Below, piece after piece: positions 1 through 8,614 of a stretch of DNA of 64,000 bases. Positions within the stretch are counted from its first letter, which is position 1; every line of letters begins with the position of its first letter. The stretch is from the NCBI RefSeq assembly GCF_030409415.1, contig NZ_JAUFPW010000015.1:91928-155927 (forward strand). The letters run 5' to 3'. A program made the translations under genes and the position numbers. A model generated the notes under the pieces. It did not search any database, had not been told where the DNA came from, and was given only the letters and a program-made list of their open reading frames with translations. Source of the DNA: Pedobacter aquatilis (GTDB taxonomy: Bacteria; Bacteroidota; Bacteroidia; Sphingobacteriales; Sphingobacteriaceae).

Positions 1-414
1 ATTAAAGGTTTGGACGAAGGTGCAGATGATTATTTACCGAAACCATTTTCATTAAACGAGTTATTGGCCAGAATGCATGCCATCATCAGGAGAAAACATA
101 AACTGGAGAAAAATGAAGTAAACATTCATGGTTTTGCATTTAACATCCAAAATAGAACGGTATCGTATGGTGAAGAACGATTAAACCTGACAAAAAAAGA
201 GTTTGAAATTTTTAATTATCTGGTACTGAATAAAAATCGTGTAGTTTCCAGAATGAGTTTAACCGAACATGTTTGGGGCGATATTTTAGAAGTAAACTCA
301 GATTCCAATTTTGTTGATGTGCATGTTAAAAACCTTCGAAAAAAACTGGCAGCTGTAAATCCAATCGATTGGTTTGAAACGGTTAGAAGCATTGGTTACA
401 GGATAAATTGTTAG
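1..414 (+). CDS. OmpR-family response regulator, C-terminal part (5' end outside window)
   Basis: The frame is open from base 1, so the gene begins upstream of the window. What is visible is the end of the receiver domain, including the conserved lysine in the DYLPKPF stretch (about residues 11-17 of the visible part), then a winged-helix Trans_Reg_C domain ending in the usual RSIGYRIN-like hairpin. This is a DNA-binding response regulator that would be phosphorylated by the histidine kinase encoded just downstream at 607-1917. The phospho-accepting aspartate is outside the window. Target genes cannot be told. Family is clear; the exact regulator is unknown. Confidence 0.93.
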   Translation: MKGLDEGADDYLPKPFSLNELLARMHAIIRRKHKLEKNEVNIHGFAFNIQNRTVSYGEERLNLTKKEFEIFNYLVLNKNRVVSRMSLTEHVWGDILEVNSDSNFVDVHVKNLRKKLAAVNPIDWFETVRSIGYRINC

Positions 415-515
415 TTAATCCGAAGTGAGAAGACCGTAGTCGGAGCCTCTGCCTAAGTGGAAACTTGTTTAATCTCAAAATCTATGTAATTAATTAGTAA
501 ATGCATAAAATCCCA

Positions 516-604
516 TTATCCATATTACATCTAACACTATCCATCACCTTTTAAGTTAATTTTTGCTGGTATTTATCCATATTACATCTAACATCATCCA
601 TCAC
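516..604 (+). repeat. Two 32-bp near-identical direct repeats before the kinase gene
   Basis: Bases 516-547 and 573-604 are the same 32-bp sequence except for two adjacent positions, 57 bp apart start to start. The second copy ends two bases before the kinase ATG. The core atccatattacat also occurs at 58047-58059 before the MFS gene. This could be a regulatory repeat or a dispersed intergenic element. Confidence 0.7.
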
Positions 605-606
605 TA

Positions 607-1917
607 ATGAAGTTACAAGTCAAGTTTTCATTGTATAACGCCATTACTAAAATTGCCATTATTTTAGTTTTAGGTGCTATAATTTTGTTTTCACTTGATA
701 GAATAGCTTATAATCAACTCGATAATCGTTTACTAAAAAAGAAAGCTCGGATTATTGAGCATCTGGATACCAGAGAAATTGATAGTTTATTGAGTAATCA
801 GGAGAGTTTTACCGATTACAATATTCTGAAAGAAGAATTTATAATACTAACTGATATTGATGATAAACAAATTGATACGCCTGCCGATATCATTACTGAA
901 AAGCGAGAAATTGAAGGCGATATTGAATTCTATCGGATACTAAATTACAATTTTCAATACCATGAAAACTGGTATAAATTAGAGCTCGGCGAAAGTATGA
1001 CCGCGTTGGAGGGCATCAAAAATTACATCCGTTTTTACATGCTTATTGTATTGGTTATTTCTTTGTTGATTACCCTCGTTACCGATTTCGCCTTTACAAA
1101 CTTTTTACTTAAACCTTTTTATTTAATAATTGATAAAAAAATTAATCGGGTTAACGACCCAACTTTATACAATTATGAAAATATTCCAACCAATACAGAT
1201 GATTTTAAGATTTTAGATAACAGTGTTAATACGTTGATGAAGCGAATAAACACGCTTTTTTTACTGGAAAAACAGTTCATTGCTAATGTATCTCACGAGC
1301 TGCTCACGCCTATTTCGGTTTTGAGTACACGGTTTGAGAATATGCTCAACACACCTGATATACCTGTAGAACATGAAAATAAAATTTTTGCATCACTTAA
1401 AACCCTTAACCGTTTAAAAGTTATTATTAATAGCCTACTACTTATTTCAAAAGTAGAAAACAATCAATATTTAAAAACTGAAGAGATTAATCTTGAGGAC
1501 GAATTGGATGATATTTATGAGGTTCTCGAAGATAGAATATCAGATAAAAAGTTGGTCTTTAATCAGAATATAATTACCAATTTAAAATTTATTGGAAACA
1601 AAGCCTTAGTTCATACCTTACTGATTAACGTTATTAATAATGCAGTAAAATTTAACATTAAAGGTGGTTCTATAAATATCTACGGCAATTATGAAAATGA
1701 AAACTATCGACTAAAGGTTAGTGATAGCGGAATTGGAATGACGAAAGAATTGCTTGAAGATGCTTTCGAAAGATTTAAGAGGGGAAATGATGAAGAACAA
1801 GGTTTTGGTCTTGGTTTAGCGATTGTACAGAGTATTGCAAAGTTTCATAAAATAGAAATTGACATAGAGTCAGAGATTAATAGTGGCACGATTATTACGT
1901 TAATTTTCCCAAAATAA
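607..1917 (+). CDS. Two-component sensor histidine kinase
   Basis: 436 aa inner-membrane kinase. Two membrane segments (about residues 12-32 and 143-166) enclose a periplasmic sensor region of about 110 residues with no recognised domain. The H-box has the phospho-accepting His at residue 230 in SHELLTP, where the usual Arg/Lys is Leu. It is followed by an N-box (INNAVKFN), G1 (DSGIGM) and G2 (GFGLGLA) of the HATPase domain. It lies 192 bp after the response regulator in the same direction, the usual order for a two-component pair. The stimulus is unknown. Confidence 0.95.
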   Translation: MKLQVKFSLYNAITKIAIILVLGAIILFSLDRIAYNQLDNRLLKKKARIIEHLDTREIDSLLSNQESFTDYNILKEEFIILTDIDDKQIDTPADIITEKREIEGDIEFYRILNYNFQYHENWYKLELGESMTALEGIKNYIRFYMLIVLVISLLITLVTDFAFTNFLLKPFYLIIDKKINRVNDPTLYNYENIPTNTDDFKILDNSVNTLMKRINTLFLLEKQFIANVSHELLTPISVLSTRFENMLNTPDIPVEHENKIFASLKTLNRLKVIINSLLLISKVENNQYLKTEEINLEDELDDIYEVLEDRISDKKLVFNQNIITNLKFIGNKALVHTLLINVINNAVKFNIKGGSINIYGNYENENYRLKVSDSGIGMTKELLEDAFERFKRGNDEEQGFGLGLAIVQSIAKFHKIEIDIESEINSGTIITLIFPK

Positions 1918-1965
1918 GTTTTAATAACTAATTTAGTTCAAATAAAATCCCTTAAGCAAAAACCA

Positions 1966-2439
1966 ATGAAGAGAATATTCATACTTACCGCAGCAATTTC
2001 TGTTCTTTTATTTTCTTGTCAAAGTGATAGTAAAAAATATACTACTGTTGATTCGAGCATTATGAGCGATGAAGTGGTTAAGTATAATAGTCCGGATGAA
2101 TGTTTTACATACAGTAAGAATAATGATAATGTTTCACTTTTGATTTATGGCACCGGAGATAACAAGGTGCTAGGAAAACTAAATTACAACCTTGATGGTA
2201 AAGATAAAAACGAAGGAAGTTTTTACGGTTATACCGTTGGTGATACAATCATTGTAGATTATAAATTTCAATCAGAAGGTGTATGGTCTAAAAGGCAAGT
2301 TGCCTGGATTAGACAAGGGGACAAATTTTTAGAAGGTTATGGTGAAACCTATCAAGATAAAGATATTGTTAAATTTAAAAACTACCGCAAGCTTACCTAT
2401 GGTAATTCGATAGTATTAGAAAAAACTGATTGTAAATAG
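1966..2439 (+). CDS. Small hypothetical lipoprotein
   Basis: 157 aa. The N-terminus has a type II signal peptide with a lipobox ending LLFSC (Cys about residue 18), so the mature protein is probably a lipid-anchored periplasmic or surface protein. The remainder is a beta-rich region of about 135 residues with two further cysteines and no family I recognise. It starts 48 bp after the kinase gene and may belong to the same transcript, which would make it a candidate accessory or output protein of the two-component system. That role is inferred only from position. Confidence 0.75.
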   Translation: MKRIFILTAAISVLLFSCQSDSKKYTTVDSSIMSDEVVKYNSPDECFTYSKNNDNVSLLIYGTGDNKVLGKLNYNLDGKDKNEGSFYGYTVGDTIIVDYKFQSEGVWSKRQVAWIRQGDKFLEGYGETYQDKDIVKFKNYRKLTYGNSIVLEKTDCK

Positions 2440-2441
2440 AA

Positions 2442-3128
2442 TTACATATTTTCAAATCTTTCCCAAAATCCATCAACAGGTAATTTGGCAAAAATATTAA
2501 CAGGTTCCTTTTTAACAGGATGCAGAAATTGAAGTCTTCTGGCGTGTAAACAAATGCTTCCTTTTCTGCTACCTCTTGGGTAACCATATTTATTATCGCC
2601 CACAATTGGGCAACCCATTGATGATAGTTGAACCCGAATTTGATGCGACCGACCAGTTAATGGATCAACTTCGATTAAAAAATAATCCCCAACCTGCCCA
2701 ATTAATCGGTAAGAGAGTTCAGCTCTTTGACTTCCGGTTACCTCGGTCTTATAATATGTAACCACATTTTTCTGCGGATTTTTAACCAACCAATGAATTA
2801 AAGTACCTGATGGATTTTCAGGTTTATTTTTAACAACTGCCCAATACGTTTTTTTAACCTCACGATTTTTGAAAACAGCATTCATACGCTCCAAAGCCTT
2901 ACTCGTTTTTGCAAAAAGAATTACACCACTAACTGGCCTATCCAAACGGTGCACAACACCTAAAAAAGCACCATTCGGTTTATTATATTTTTGAGCGATG
3001 TATTTTTTCACCTGTTCATCAAGCGGTTCATCGCCAGTTTCATCAACCTGTACAATATCTCCGGCCCGTTTGCTTATTGCAATTAGGTGGTTATCTTCAA
3101 AAAGTATGTCTTTATCAGTAATCGGCAA
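2442..3128 (-). CDS. RluA-family pseudouridine synthase
   Basis: 228 aa cytoplasmic enzyme that isomerises uridine to pseudouridine in RNA. The signature HRLDRPVSG carries the catalytic Asp, followed by LFAKTSKAL and a C-terminal GRSHQIRVQL motif typical of RluA/RluC/RluD. There is no N-terminal S4 domain, and the length fits the short RluA-like Bacteroidota group. The stop lies two bases from the stop of the convergent lipoprotein gene. Whether it modifies rRNA or tRNA cannot be decided from sequence. It may be co-transcribed behind panB, 54 bp upstream. Confidence 0.92.
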   Translation of the reverse strand: MPITDKDILFEDNHLIAISKRAGDIVQVDETGDEPLDEQVKKYIAQKYNKPNGAFLGVVHRLDRPVSGVILFAKTSKALERMNAVFKNREVKKTYWAVVKNKPENPSGTLIHWLVKNPQKNVVTYYKTEVTGSQRAELSYRLIGQVGDYFLIEVDPLTGRSHQIRVQLSSMGCPIVGDNKYGYPRGSRKGSICLHARRLQFLHPVKKEPVNIFAKLPVDGFWERFENM

Positions 3129-3182
3129 AGCGTGTTTAACTGTTTAAATGATTAATTATTTAATTGTTCATTAAGTCCGGGA

Positions 3183-3998
3183 CTAATATTGTTCCTTTTC
3201 GTTTGGAAAGTCGTTCGCTTTAACATCCCGGATGTAAGACTGCGCTGCACCTAAAATATCATCGTATAAATTAATGTACTGGCGCAAGAAACGCGGTTTA
3301 AATCCTTTTGTTAACCCAATCATATCATTAACTACTAAAACTTGCCCGTCGCAACCATTTCCTGCACCAATGCCTATTGTTGGAATATGTAAACTCTCAG
3401 AAACTTCTTTACCTAATGAGGCTGGAATTTTTTCAAGCACAATGGCGAAACAACCCGCAGCCTGCAAGGCGAGAACATCAGTTTTAAGTTTATTCGCTTC
3501 TTCTTCTTCTTTTGCACGTACGGTATAAGTTCCAAATTTATATATCGATTGTGGTGTTAAACCCAAATGCCCCATTACCGGAATACCGGCTGTTATTATA
3601 CGTTGAACAGATTCGATAATTTCTTCACCACCTTCTAGCTTTACCCCATGCGCACCAGATTCCTTCATAATTCTAATAGCAGAATTTAAGGCTTCTTTAG
3701 AATTTCCTTGATAAGAACCAAAAGGTAAATCAACCACAACAAAAGCACGTTTAACCGCTCTAATTACTGATGCAGCATGATAAATCATCTGATCGAGGGT
3801 AATAGGTAATGTTGTTTCATGACCAGCCATAACATTCGATGCAGAATCACCAACAAGCAGAACATCCAATCCGGCATCATCAAGAATGGTTGCCATAGAA
3901 TAATCATAAGCAGTTAGCATTGATATTTTTTCGCCACGCTGTTTCATTTCTTGTAAAATGTGCGTAGTTATGCGTTTAATTTCTTTATGTACCGACAT
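3183..3998 (-). CDS. panB: 3-methyl-2-oxobutanoate hydroxymethyltransferase (ketopantoate hydroxymethyltransferase)
   Basis: 271 aa, close to the usual PanB length. It transfers a hydroxymethyl group from 5,10-methylene-tetrahydrofolate to alpha-ketoisovalerate, giving ketopantoate, the first committed step of pantothenate and CoA synthesis. Recognisable PanB segments are [17 protein letters not shown] near the N-terminus, [10 protein letters not shown] with metal-binding Asp, VKLEGG in the middle, and [11 protein letters not shown]. It is probably transcribed from a TAnnTTTG promoter just upstream (4018-4025, minus strand). No other pan gene is nearby. Confidence 0.96.
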   Translation of the reverse strand: MSVHKEIKRITTHILQEMKQRGEKISMLTAYDYSMATILDDAGLDVLLVGDSASNVMAGHETTLPITLDQMIYHAASVIRAVKRAFVVVDLPFGSYQGNSKEALNSAIRIMKESGAHGVKLEGGEEIIESVQRIITAGIPVMGHLGLTPQSIYKFGTYTVRAKEEEEANKLKTDVLALQAAGCFAIVLEKIPASLGKEVSESLHIPTIGIGAGNGCDGQVLVVNDMIGLTKGFKPRFLRQYINLYDDILGAAQSYIRDVKANDFPNEKEQY

Positions 3999-4017
3999 TG
4001 GTTCCTTTTTGTTATGC

Positions 4018-4025
4018 CAAAAATA
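4018..4025 (-). promoter_or_regulatory. Bacteroidota -7 box upstream of panB
   Basis: On the minus strand the bases read TATTTTTG, a full match to the TAnnTTTG consensus of the Bacteroidota primary sigma factor, about 20 bases before the panB ATG. No clear -33 element is seen. Confidence 0.5.
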
Positions 4026-4130
4026 TAAAGTTATATTCTAAAACGAGTAGTTTAATTGGTCATAATATTGAATTATTAGTGATGTAACAAAAAACTGAAT
4101 AAAAATTTAAACTTTTACGCCATAAAATCC

Positions 4131-4138
4131 TATCTTTG
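4131..4138 (+). promoter_or_regulatory. Bacteroidota -7 box upstream of carA
   Basis: TATCTTTG matches TAnnTTTG exactly and would start a leader of roughly 110 bases before the carA ATG at 4257. The long leader could hold regulation; no riboswitch fold was recognised in it. Confidence 0.6.
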
Positions 4139-4256
4139 TACCCCGAAATGGAAAGGATTTATTCATCTTTTTTTGCCTTATGCAAATACGGTTTAAATGC
4201 CGAAAGCCATCCTTTTTTCTACTCTTTTTTAAATCAAAATTCTTATTGTATTAACC

Positions 4257-5369
4257 ATGACTAACTACACCAAGTTACCTGCAATTTTATTACTAGCCGA
4301 TGGAACGGTTTTTTACGGCAAAGCGGCCGGAAAAATTGGTACTACAACCGGTGAGATTTGTTTTAATACAGGTATGACAGGTTACCAGGAAATTTTTACT
4401 GACCCAAGTTACTTCGGACAGATAATGGTTACCACAAACTCCCACATTGGAAATTATGGTATCCAAAAAGAAGAAATTGAATCTGATTCGATTAAAATTG
4501 CTGGTTTAGTTTGTAAAAATTACAACATTGTTTACAGTCGCAAGCAAGCAACAGAATCTATTCAGGATTATTTTCAAAATGATAATTTAGTTGCCATTTC
4601 GGATATCGATACCCGTGCATTGGTGCGTCATATTAGAGATAAAGGTGCAATGAATGCAATCATTTCATCCGAAATCACTGATTTAGAAGAATTGAAACAA
4701 AAGTTAGCTGAAGTTCCATCAATGGAGGGCTTAGAGCTTTCATCAAAAGTAAGTACAAAAGAGCCTTATTTTCATGGTAATCCAGATGCAAGTTTAAAAG
4801 TTGCAGCTTTGGATTTAGGTATCAAGAAAAACATACTTCGCAGTTTCGAAAACAGAGATATTTATGTTCAGGTTTTCCCTGCAAAAACAACTTTTGCTGA
4901 AATGGAAAAATTTAATCCTGATGGTTATTTTATCTCTAACGGTCCTGGCGATCCATCGGTAATGCCTTACGCAGTAGAAACCATTAAAGAAATTTTAGCT
5001 GTTGATAAACCAATGTTCGGCATATGTTTAGGCCACCAGTTATTGGCAGAAGCAAACGGAATCGGAACAATGAAAATGTTTAACGGTCACCGCGGTTTAA
5101 ATCACCCTGTTAAAAATATTATTAAAAACCATTGCGAAGTAACTTCTCAAAATCATGGTTTTGGTGTTGTACCTGATGAGGTTAGAAATTCGGATAAAGT
5201 TGAAATTACTCACGTAAACCTAAACGATAAATCTATCGAAGGCATACGTGTTAAAGGTAAAAAAGCATTTTCTGTACAATATCACCCAGAATCATCACCT
5301 GGCCCGCATGATTCTCGTTACCTTTTCGATGATTTTGTTGAGGTAATGAAAGGCGAACTAGTTTGGTAA
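4257..5369 (+). CDS. carA: Carbamoyl-phosphate synthase small (glutaminase) subunit
   Basis: 370 aa. It hydrolyses glutamine and channels ammonia to the large subunit CarB for carbamoyl phosphate, feeding pyrimidine and arginine synthesis. The N-terminal CPSase small-chain domain (LADGTVFYGKAAG, TGMTGYQE) is followed by a class I glutamine amidotransferase domain with nucleophile Cys257 in FGICLGHQ and the His-Glu pair in QYHPESSPGP. carB is not adjacent; a strong hairpin terminator follows at 5417-5463, so carA appears to be monocistronic. Confidence 0.97.
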   Translation: MTNYTKLPAILLLADGTVFYGKAAGKIGTTTGEICFNTGMTGYQEIFTDPSYFGQIMVTTNSHIGNYGIQKEEIESDSIKIAGLVCKNYNIVYSRKQATESIQDYFQNDNLVAISDIDTRALVRHIRDKGAMNAIISSEITDLEELKQKLAEVPSMEGLELSSKVSTKEPYFHGNPDASLKVAALDLGIKKNILRSFENRDIYVQVFPAKTTFAEMEKFNPDGYFISNGPGDPSVMPYAVETIKEILAVDKPMFGICLGHQLLAEANGIGTMKMFNGHRGLNHPVKNIIKNHCEVTSQNHGFGVVPDEVRNSDKVEITHVNLNDKSIEGIRVKGKKAFSVQYHPESSPGPHDSRYLFDDFVEVMKGELVW

Positions 5370-5416
5370 AAAGAGCAAAAAGATAAAAGCTTAAAGACTA
5401 AAGCAAAATATTTTTT

Positions 5417-5470
5417 AAATCTGCGAATCTGTGGCTATTTTAGGGCTAAAGATTCGCAGATTTTGTTTAA
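5417..5470 (+). terminator. Hairpin after carA, also a member of a dispersed repeat
   Basis: A perfect 14-bp inverted repeat (5417-5430 with 5450-5463) has a 19-base loop and is followed by a T-rich run. The left arm and loop contain a sequence closely resembling the right-hand repeat after the GxxExxY gene at 32979-32996 (AATCTGNNAATCTGTGGCT form), so it may be a repeat element used as a terminator. Confidence 0.75.
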
Positions 5471-5568
5471 ACCCTTTTTCACCTATCAGAAAACATCATT
5501 TCACCGACATTTTCGCTTATTGTTACCAAATTCATTTTCTATTCATTTAAAGCTTCTTACATTCGCAT

Positions 5569-6333
5569 ATGCAAACAAAAAAAGCCATCATCAGCGTAAA
5601 AAATCTGGTAAAAAAGTACGATGATTTTGCAGCCGTACAAGACTTAAGTTTTGAAGTTTATGAAAACGAAATCTTTGGCCTTTTAGGTCCGAACGGAGCC
5701 GGAAAAACAACCACATTAGAAATTATCGAAACTCTTAGAGATAAAACATCAGGAGAAATAATTGTTGATGGTTTTTCAGTTGACAAGCAAGCCCACGAAA
5801 TTAAACAGATTATCGGTGTGCAGCTACAGGCGGCGGGTTATTACCCAAACTTAAATTTGGTAGAACTGATAGAACTTTTTGCAGGTTTATATGGAGCAAA
5901 CATTAAACCGATGGAAATGCTCGAAAAAGTAAATCTACAAGATAAGGCAAAAGCAAAATATAAAGCGCTTTCCGGCGGACAAAAACAGCGTTTTTCTATC
6001 GCAACAACGTTGATAAATCAACCTAAAATTATCTTTTTAGATGAACCGACAACTGGTTTAGACCCACAAGCCAGGCGAAACCTTTGGGATTTGATAACCG
6101 AGATAAGAGCTAATGGAACAACCGTTGTAATCACCACGCATTACATGGATGAAGCTGAGCAACTATGCGACCGAGTTGCTTTTGTAGAACGCGGGCAAAT
6201 CATAGCTTTAGATACGCCCGATAACCTAATCGACAATTTGGTAAACAGTGGCTTCGAACGCAAAAAAGAAGTTAAGAAAGCAAATCTTGAAGATGTCTTT
6301 ATCAATCTTACAGGTAAAGAGTGGAGAGAATAG
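5569..6333 (+). CDS. ABC transporter ATP-binding protein (ABC-2 exporter type)
   Basis: 254 aa cytoplasmic ATPase. It has Walker A GPNGAGKTT (about residue 39), Q-loop VQLQAAGYY, signature LSGGQKQR, Walker B IIFLDEPT, and the switch His in TTHYMDEAE. Sequence style matches the CcmA/DrrA-like group that drives ABC-2 permeases, such as the one 135 bp downstream. A near-match promoter (TACATTCG) lies just before the ATG. The cargo is unknown; drug, lipid or polysaccharide export are all possible. Confidence 0.95.
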   Translation: MQTKKAIISVKNLVKKYDDFAAVQDLSFEVYENEIFGLLGPNGAGKTTTLEIIETLRDKTSGEIIVDGFSVDKQAHEIKQIIGVQLQAAGYYPNLNLVELIELFAGLYGANIKPMEMLEKVNLQDKAKAKYKALSGGQKQRFSIATTLINQPKIIFLDEPTTGLDPQARRNLWDLITEIRANGTTVVITTHYMDEAEQLCDRVAFVERGQIIALDTPDNLIDNLVNSGFERKKEVKKANLEDVFINLTGKEWRE

Positions 6334-6370
6334 TTTTTTTTGAAAAGCACTTACAATACAAAAATTAATG

Positions 6371-6430
6371 TCGCTCCCGCTTTCCGCTATAGTCCCGATG
6401 AAAAATCGGGAGCTGCCGCTTCAATCGGGT
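6371..6430. repeat. REP-like palindromic intergenic sequence
   Basis: GC-rich compared with its surroundings, this segment between the ABC ATPase and permease holds a stem cccgat (6394-6399) / atcggg (6405-6410) and the word GCTTTCC before it. A related arrangement occurs on the opposite strand at 42541-42600, suggesting a dispersed palindromic element. Confidence 0.5.
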
Positions 6431-6468
6431 TTAAAATTTAGAATACTACAACTATTAAAAAATAGTCA

Positions 6469-7545
6469 ATGAAAAAATACAGCAATACAACTGCTACCTT
6501 AGCTTTAGCGAAAGCCAGTTTCCGCTCTATAATGAGAAGTCCTTCGGCAGTGGTTTTTACACTAGCATTTCCTTTAATCTTTATTTTAGTATTTGGATTT
6601 TTGGGTGGTGGTGGCACTAAAATAGATGTTGGTATAAGCCCTGGTTCTGATATCCAAAATCCGGTAATCGCAACTATGGAAAATACTGGAATGATTCGAT
6701 TAGTAAGAGATAAATCAAAAGCAGAATTTGATAAATTACTGGAAAAAGGTAATGTAGATGCAATGGTAGATGTGCATAAAAAAGTTAATTCTGCCGCATA
6801 CTCCGTTAATGTTGTCTACACTTCTGCATCTATGGATAAGGGAAATATTTTAAAATCAGTATTAAACAACCTTTTTTACGATCAAAAACTAAAGCCATCA
6901 GTAGCAGAGATTAAAGAAAGTACAGTTCATGGCAGAGAATACAAAACAATAGATTTTATTTTACCAGGCCAACTTGGCTTTTCATTACTAAGTACAGGTG
7001 TATTCGGCACCGCATTTGTGTTTTTAAGTTTGCGCCAAACATTGGTTATCAAACGTTTTTTTGCCACTCCCGTAAAACGCTCGAGCATAGTAATTGGTGA
7101 AGGAATTGCAAGAATTGGATTTGCATTAATTGGAGCATTGTTCATTATCTTATTAGGCCACTTCTTTTTCGGCTTTACCCTTGTTCATGGCGCACTCACA
7201 GTTCTTAATATGATTCTACTTGCAACGCTCGGGGTAATTGTTTTTATGGGCTTTGGGTTCATCATTTCAGGCATTGCCAAAAACGAAAGTATGGTTCCGC
7301 CAATTTCAAATATTGTAACATTACCACAATTTTTGCTATCAGGAACATTTTTTTCAATTGAGGCTTTTCCAAGTTGGCTACAACCAATTAGCAGAGCCTT
7401 ACCTCTTACTTACTTAAACGATGCAATGCGAAAAGTTGCTTTTGAAGGTCTGGGTTTGTGGGATGTGAAATTCCAGATTATGATATTGGTTATTTGGGGA
7501 ATAGGAATTTATGCAGTAGCTGTAAAGGTTTTTAAGTGGGAATAA
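6469..7545 (+). CDS. ABC-2 type transporter permease
   Basis: 358 aa integral membrane protein with the ABC-2 layout. One N-terminal membrane helix (about residues 25-45) is followed by a soluble extracytoplasmic region of about 120 residues, then five C-terminal helices. The last part has the family-like stretch LSGTFFSIEAFPSWLQPISRALPLTYLNDAMR. It works with the ATPase at 5569-6333. The gap between them contains a REP-like palindrome, so the two may still be one transcript. Substrate is not recognisable. Confidence 0.93.
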   Translation: MKKYSNTTATLALAKASFRSIMRSPSAVVFTLAFPLIFILVFGFLGGGGTKIDVGISPGSDIQNPVIATMENTGMIRLVRDKSKAEFDKLLEKGNVDAMVDVHKKVNSAAYSVNVVYTSASMDKGNILKSVLNNLFYDQKLKPSVAEIKESTVHGREYKTIDFILPGQLGFSLLSTGVFGTAFVFLSLRQTLVIKRFFATPVKRSSIVIGEGIARIGFALIGALFIILLGHFFFGFTLVHGALTVLNMILLATLGVIVFMGFGFIISGIAKNESMVPPISNIVTLPQFLLSGTFFSIEAFPSWLQPISRALPLTYLNDAMRKVAFEGLGLWDVKFQIMILVIWGIGIYAVAVKVFKWE

Positions 7546-7570
7546 ATTTTTAAAAGTCAATAAATAAAAA

Positions 7571-7607
7571 AACGGGATGTAGCTTTTGGCAACATCCCGT
7601 TTTTTTA
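7571..7607. terminator. Bidirectional terminator between ABC permease and TetR genes
   Basis: A perfect 10-bp stem (7571-7580 with 7592-7601) is flanked by A-rich sequence on the left and T-run on the right, as expected between two convergent genes. Confidence 0.88.
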
Positions 7608-7620
7608 TGAGCATAAAGTA

Positions 7621-8196
7621 TTATAAAGCCGCTTTAACCAAAAACGGCAAAATCTCTTTCTGAAAACTAACAAAATTCTTACGAACATCAGAATCGCTTA
7701 CCGAAGTAAAAGCGAAAGAAAATACGATGCTTTTACTTGCCTTAAGTAAGAAAGCTAAACCTTCTCTCCTGGCGGGATTATTTTTAAAATTATCCAATTG
7801 AAGATAAGCGGCAAGTAACAAAGCTTCAAGTTGATCAGAAAGGTGTTTTAAAAACTCTTGAGAATTAGCGTTTTCACGAACGAAATCCCAGCCAATAAAT
7901 TCGTTACAGGCTGTAAAAGAAAGTCGGCTGGTTTTCATTACTAAAGCCTTTAAATGTTCTTCTTCTGACGCATAGCTCACCTTATTTTGTAAAATTTCAT
8001 GTAAGTTTTGGTCAAGATAATCCATTAAAATACTATCCAATACCTGTTCTTTACTTTCGAAGTATTTATAAATGGTTGCCTTTGCTATCCTTGCTTTTTT
8101 GGCAATTTCATTTACACTGGTTTTATGATACCCGTACTTTCTAAACAGTTCTTTGGCTGCTTTTTTTACGGTTTCTTTAATTTTTTCGGCTTCCAT
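7621..8196 (-). CDS. TetR/AcrR family transcriptional regulator
   Basis: 191 aa. The N-terminal 50 residues form a TetR helix-turn-helix (ELFRKYGYHKTSVNEIAKKA, then IAKATIYKYFESKEQVLDS). The C-terminal domain, which would bind ligand and dimerise, is not of a recognised subgroup. The gene follows the Rieske-like lipoprotein gene with a single base between that stop and this ATG, so it is co-transcribed with pheS. It converges on the ABC exporter genes, which are plausible but unproven targets. Confidence 0.92.
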   Translation of the reverse strand: MEAEKIKETVKKAAKELFRKYGYHKTSVNEIAKKARIAKATIYKYFESKEQVLDSILMDYLDQNLHEILQNKVSYASEEEHLKALVMKTSRLSFTACNEFIGWDFVRENANSQEFLKHLSDQLEALLLAAYLQLDNFKNNPARREGLAFLLKASKSIVFSFAFTSVSDSDVRKNFVSFQKEILPFLVKAAL

Positions 8197-8197
8197 T

Positions 8198-8614
8198 CTA
8201 ATTGGTTACATGTAAATTGGCGCCAGAGATGGCTACTGTATATTGTTTTAAAGCCCTTACAGCAGGAGCTTTTACCGGACTGCCATCTTCAAGAAGAAAT
8301 TTAGCTCCGGAGCATGGATCAGTAACCGTTAATGATGGATCATCAATATTAACGGCACATTTCTGTTCAGGGTTTACCGTGCTGCAACGATCAAAGGCTA
8401 CGTATCCATTATCTGTGCGGCGATATAAAACCAAACCAGCAATACCATATCCATTTATAAGAACCGCACCACCAGGGCTACTCAATCTGCTTAATCGTGG
8501 GTCGGCTAATGGCAAGTTAAAATTTACCGCAACTTCGGGTATATAACTTGCATCTTTGCCGCAACCTGTAAATAATACAAGTACAAATAACAAGCTAAAT
8601 AAGTATTTTCCCAT
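8198..8614 (-). CDS. Rieske-fold-like lipoprotein lacking the iron-sulfur ligands
   Basis: 138 aa with a lipobox signal peptide (VLFTGC, Cys about residue 18). The second half resembles the Rieske pattern: FDRCST in place of CTH, then DPCSGAKF followed by LLEDGSPVKAPAVRALKQY where a Rieske protein has CPCHGSRF-GxxxxGPAxRPLxxY. One Cys of the first ligand pair is kept, but the His and both ligands of the second box are replaced, so a [2Fe-2S] cluster is not expected. The ATG overlaps the pheS stop by one base (TAATG), implying translational coupling. Function is unknown. Confidence 0.75.
   Translation of the reverse strand: MGKYLFSLLFVLVLFTGCGKDASYIPEVAVNFNLPLADPRLSRLSSPGGAVLINGYGIAGLVLYRRTDNGYVAFDRCSTVNPEQKCAVNIDDPSLTVTDPCSGAKFLLEDGSPVKAPAVRALKQYTVAISGANLHVTN

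Noticed and set aside
516..604. Possible short CRISPR array
   Set aside because: Only two copies, a 25-base gap between them, mismatches, and no cas genes anywhere in the window.
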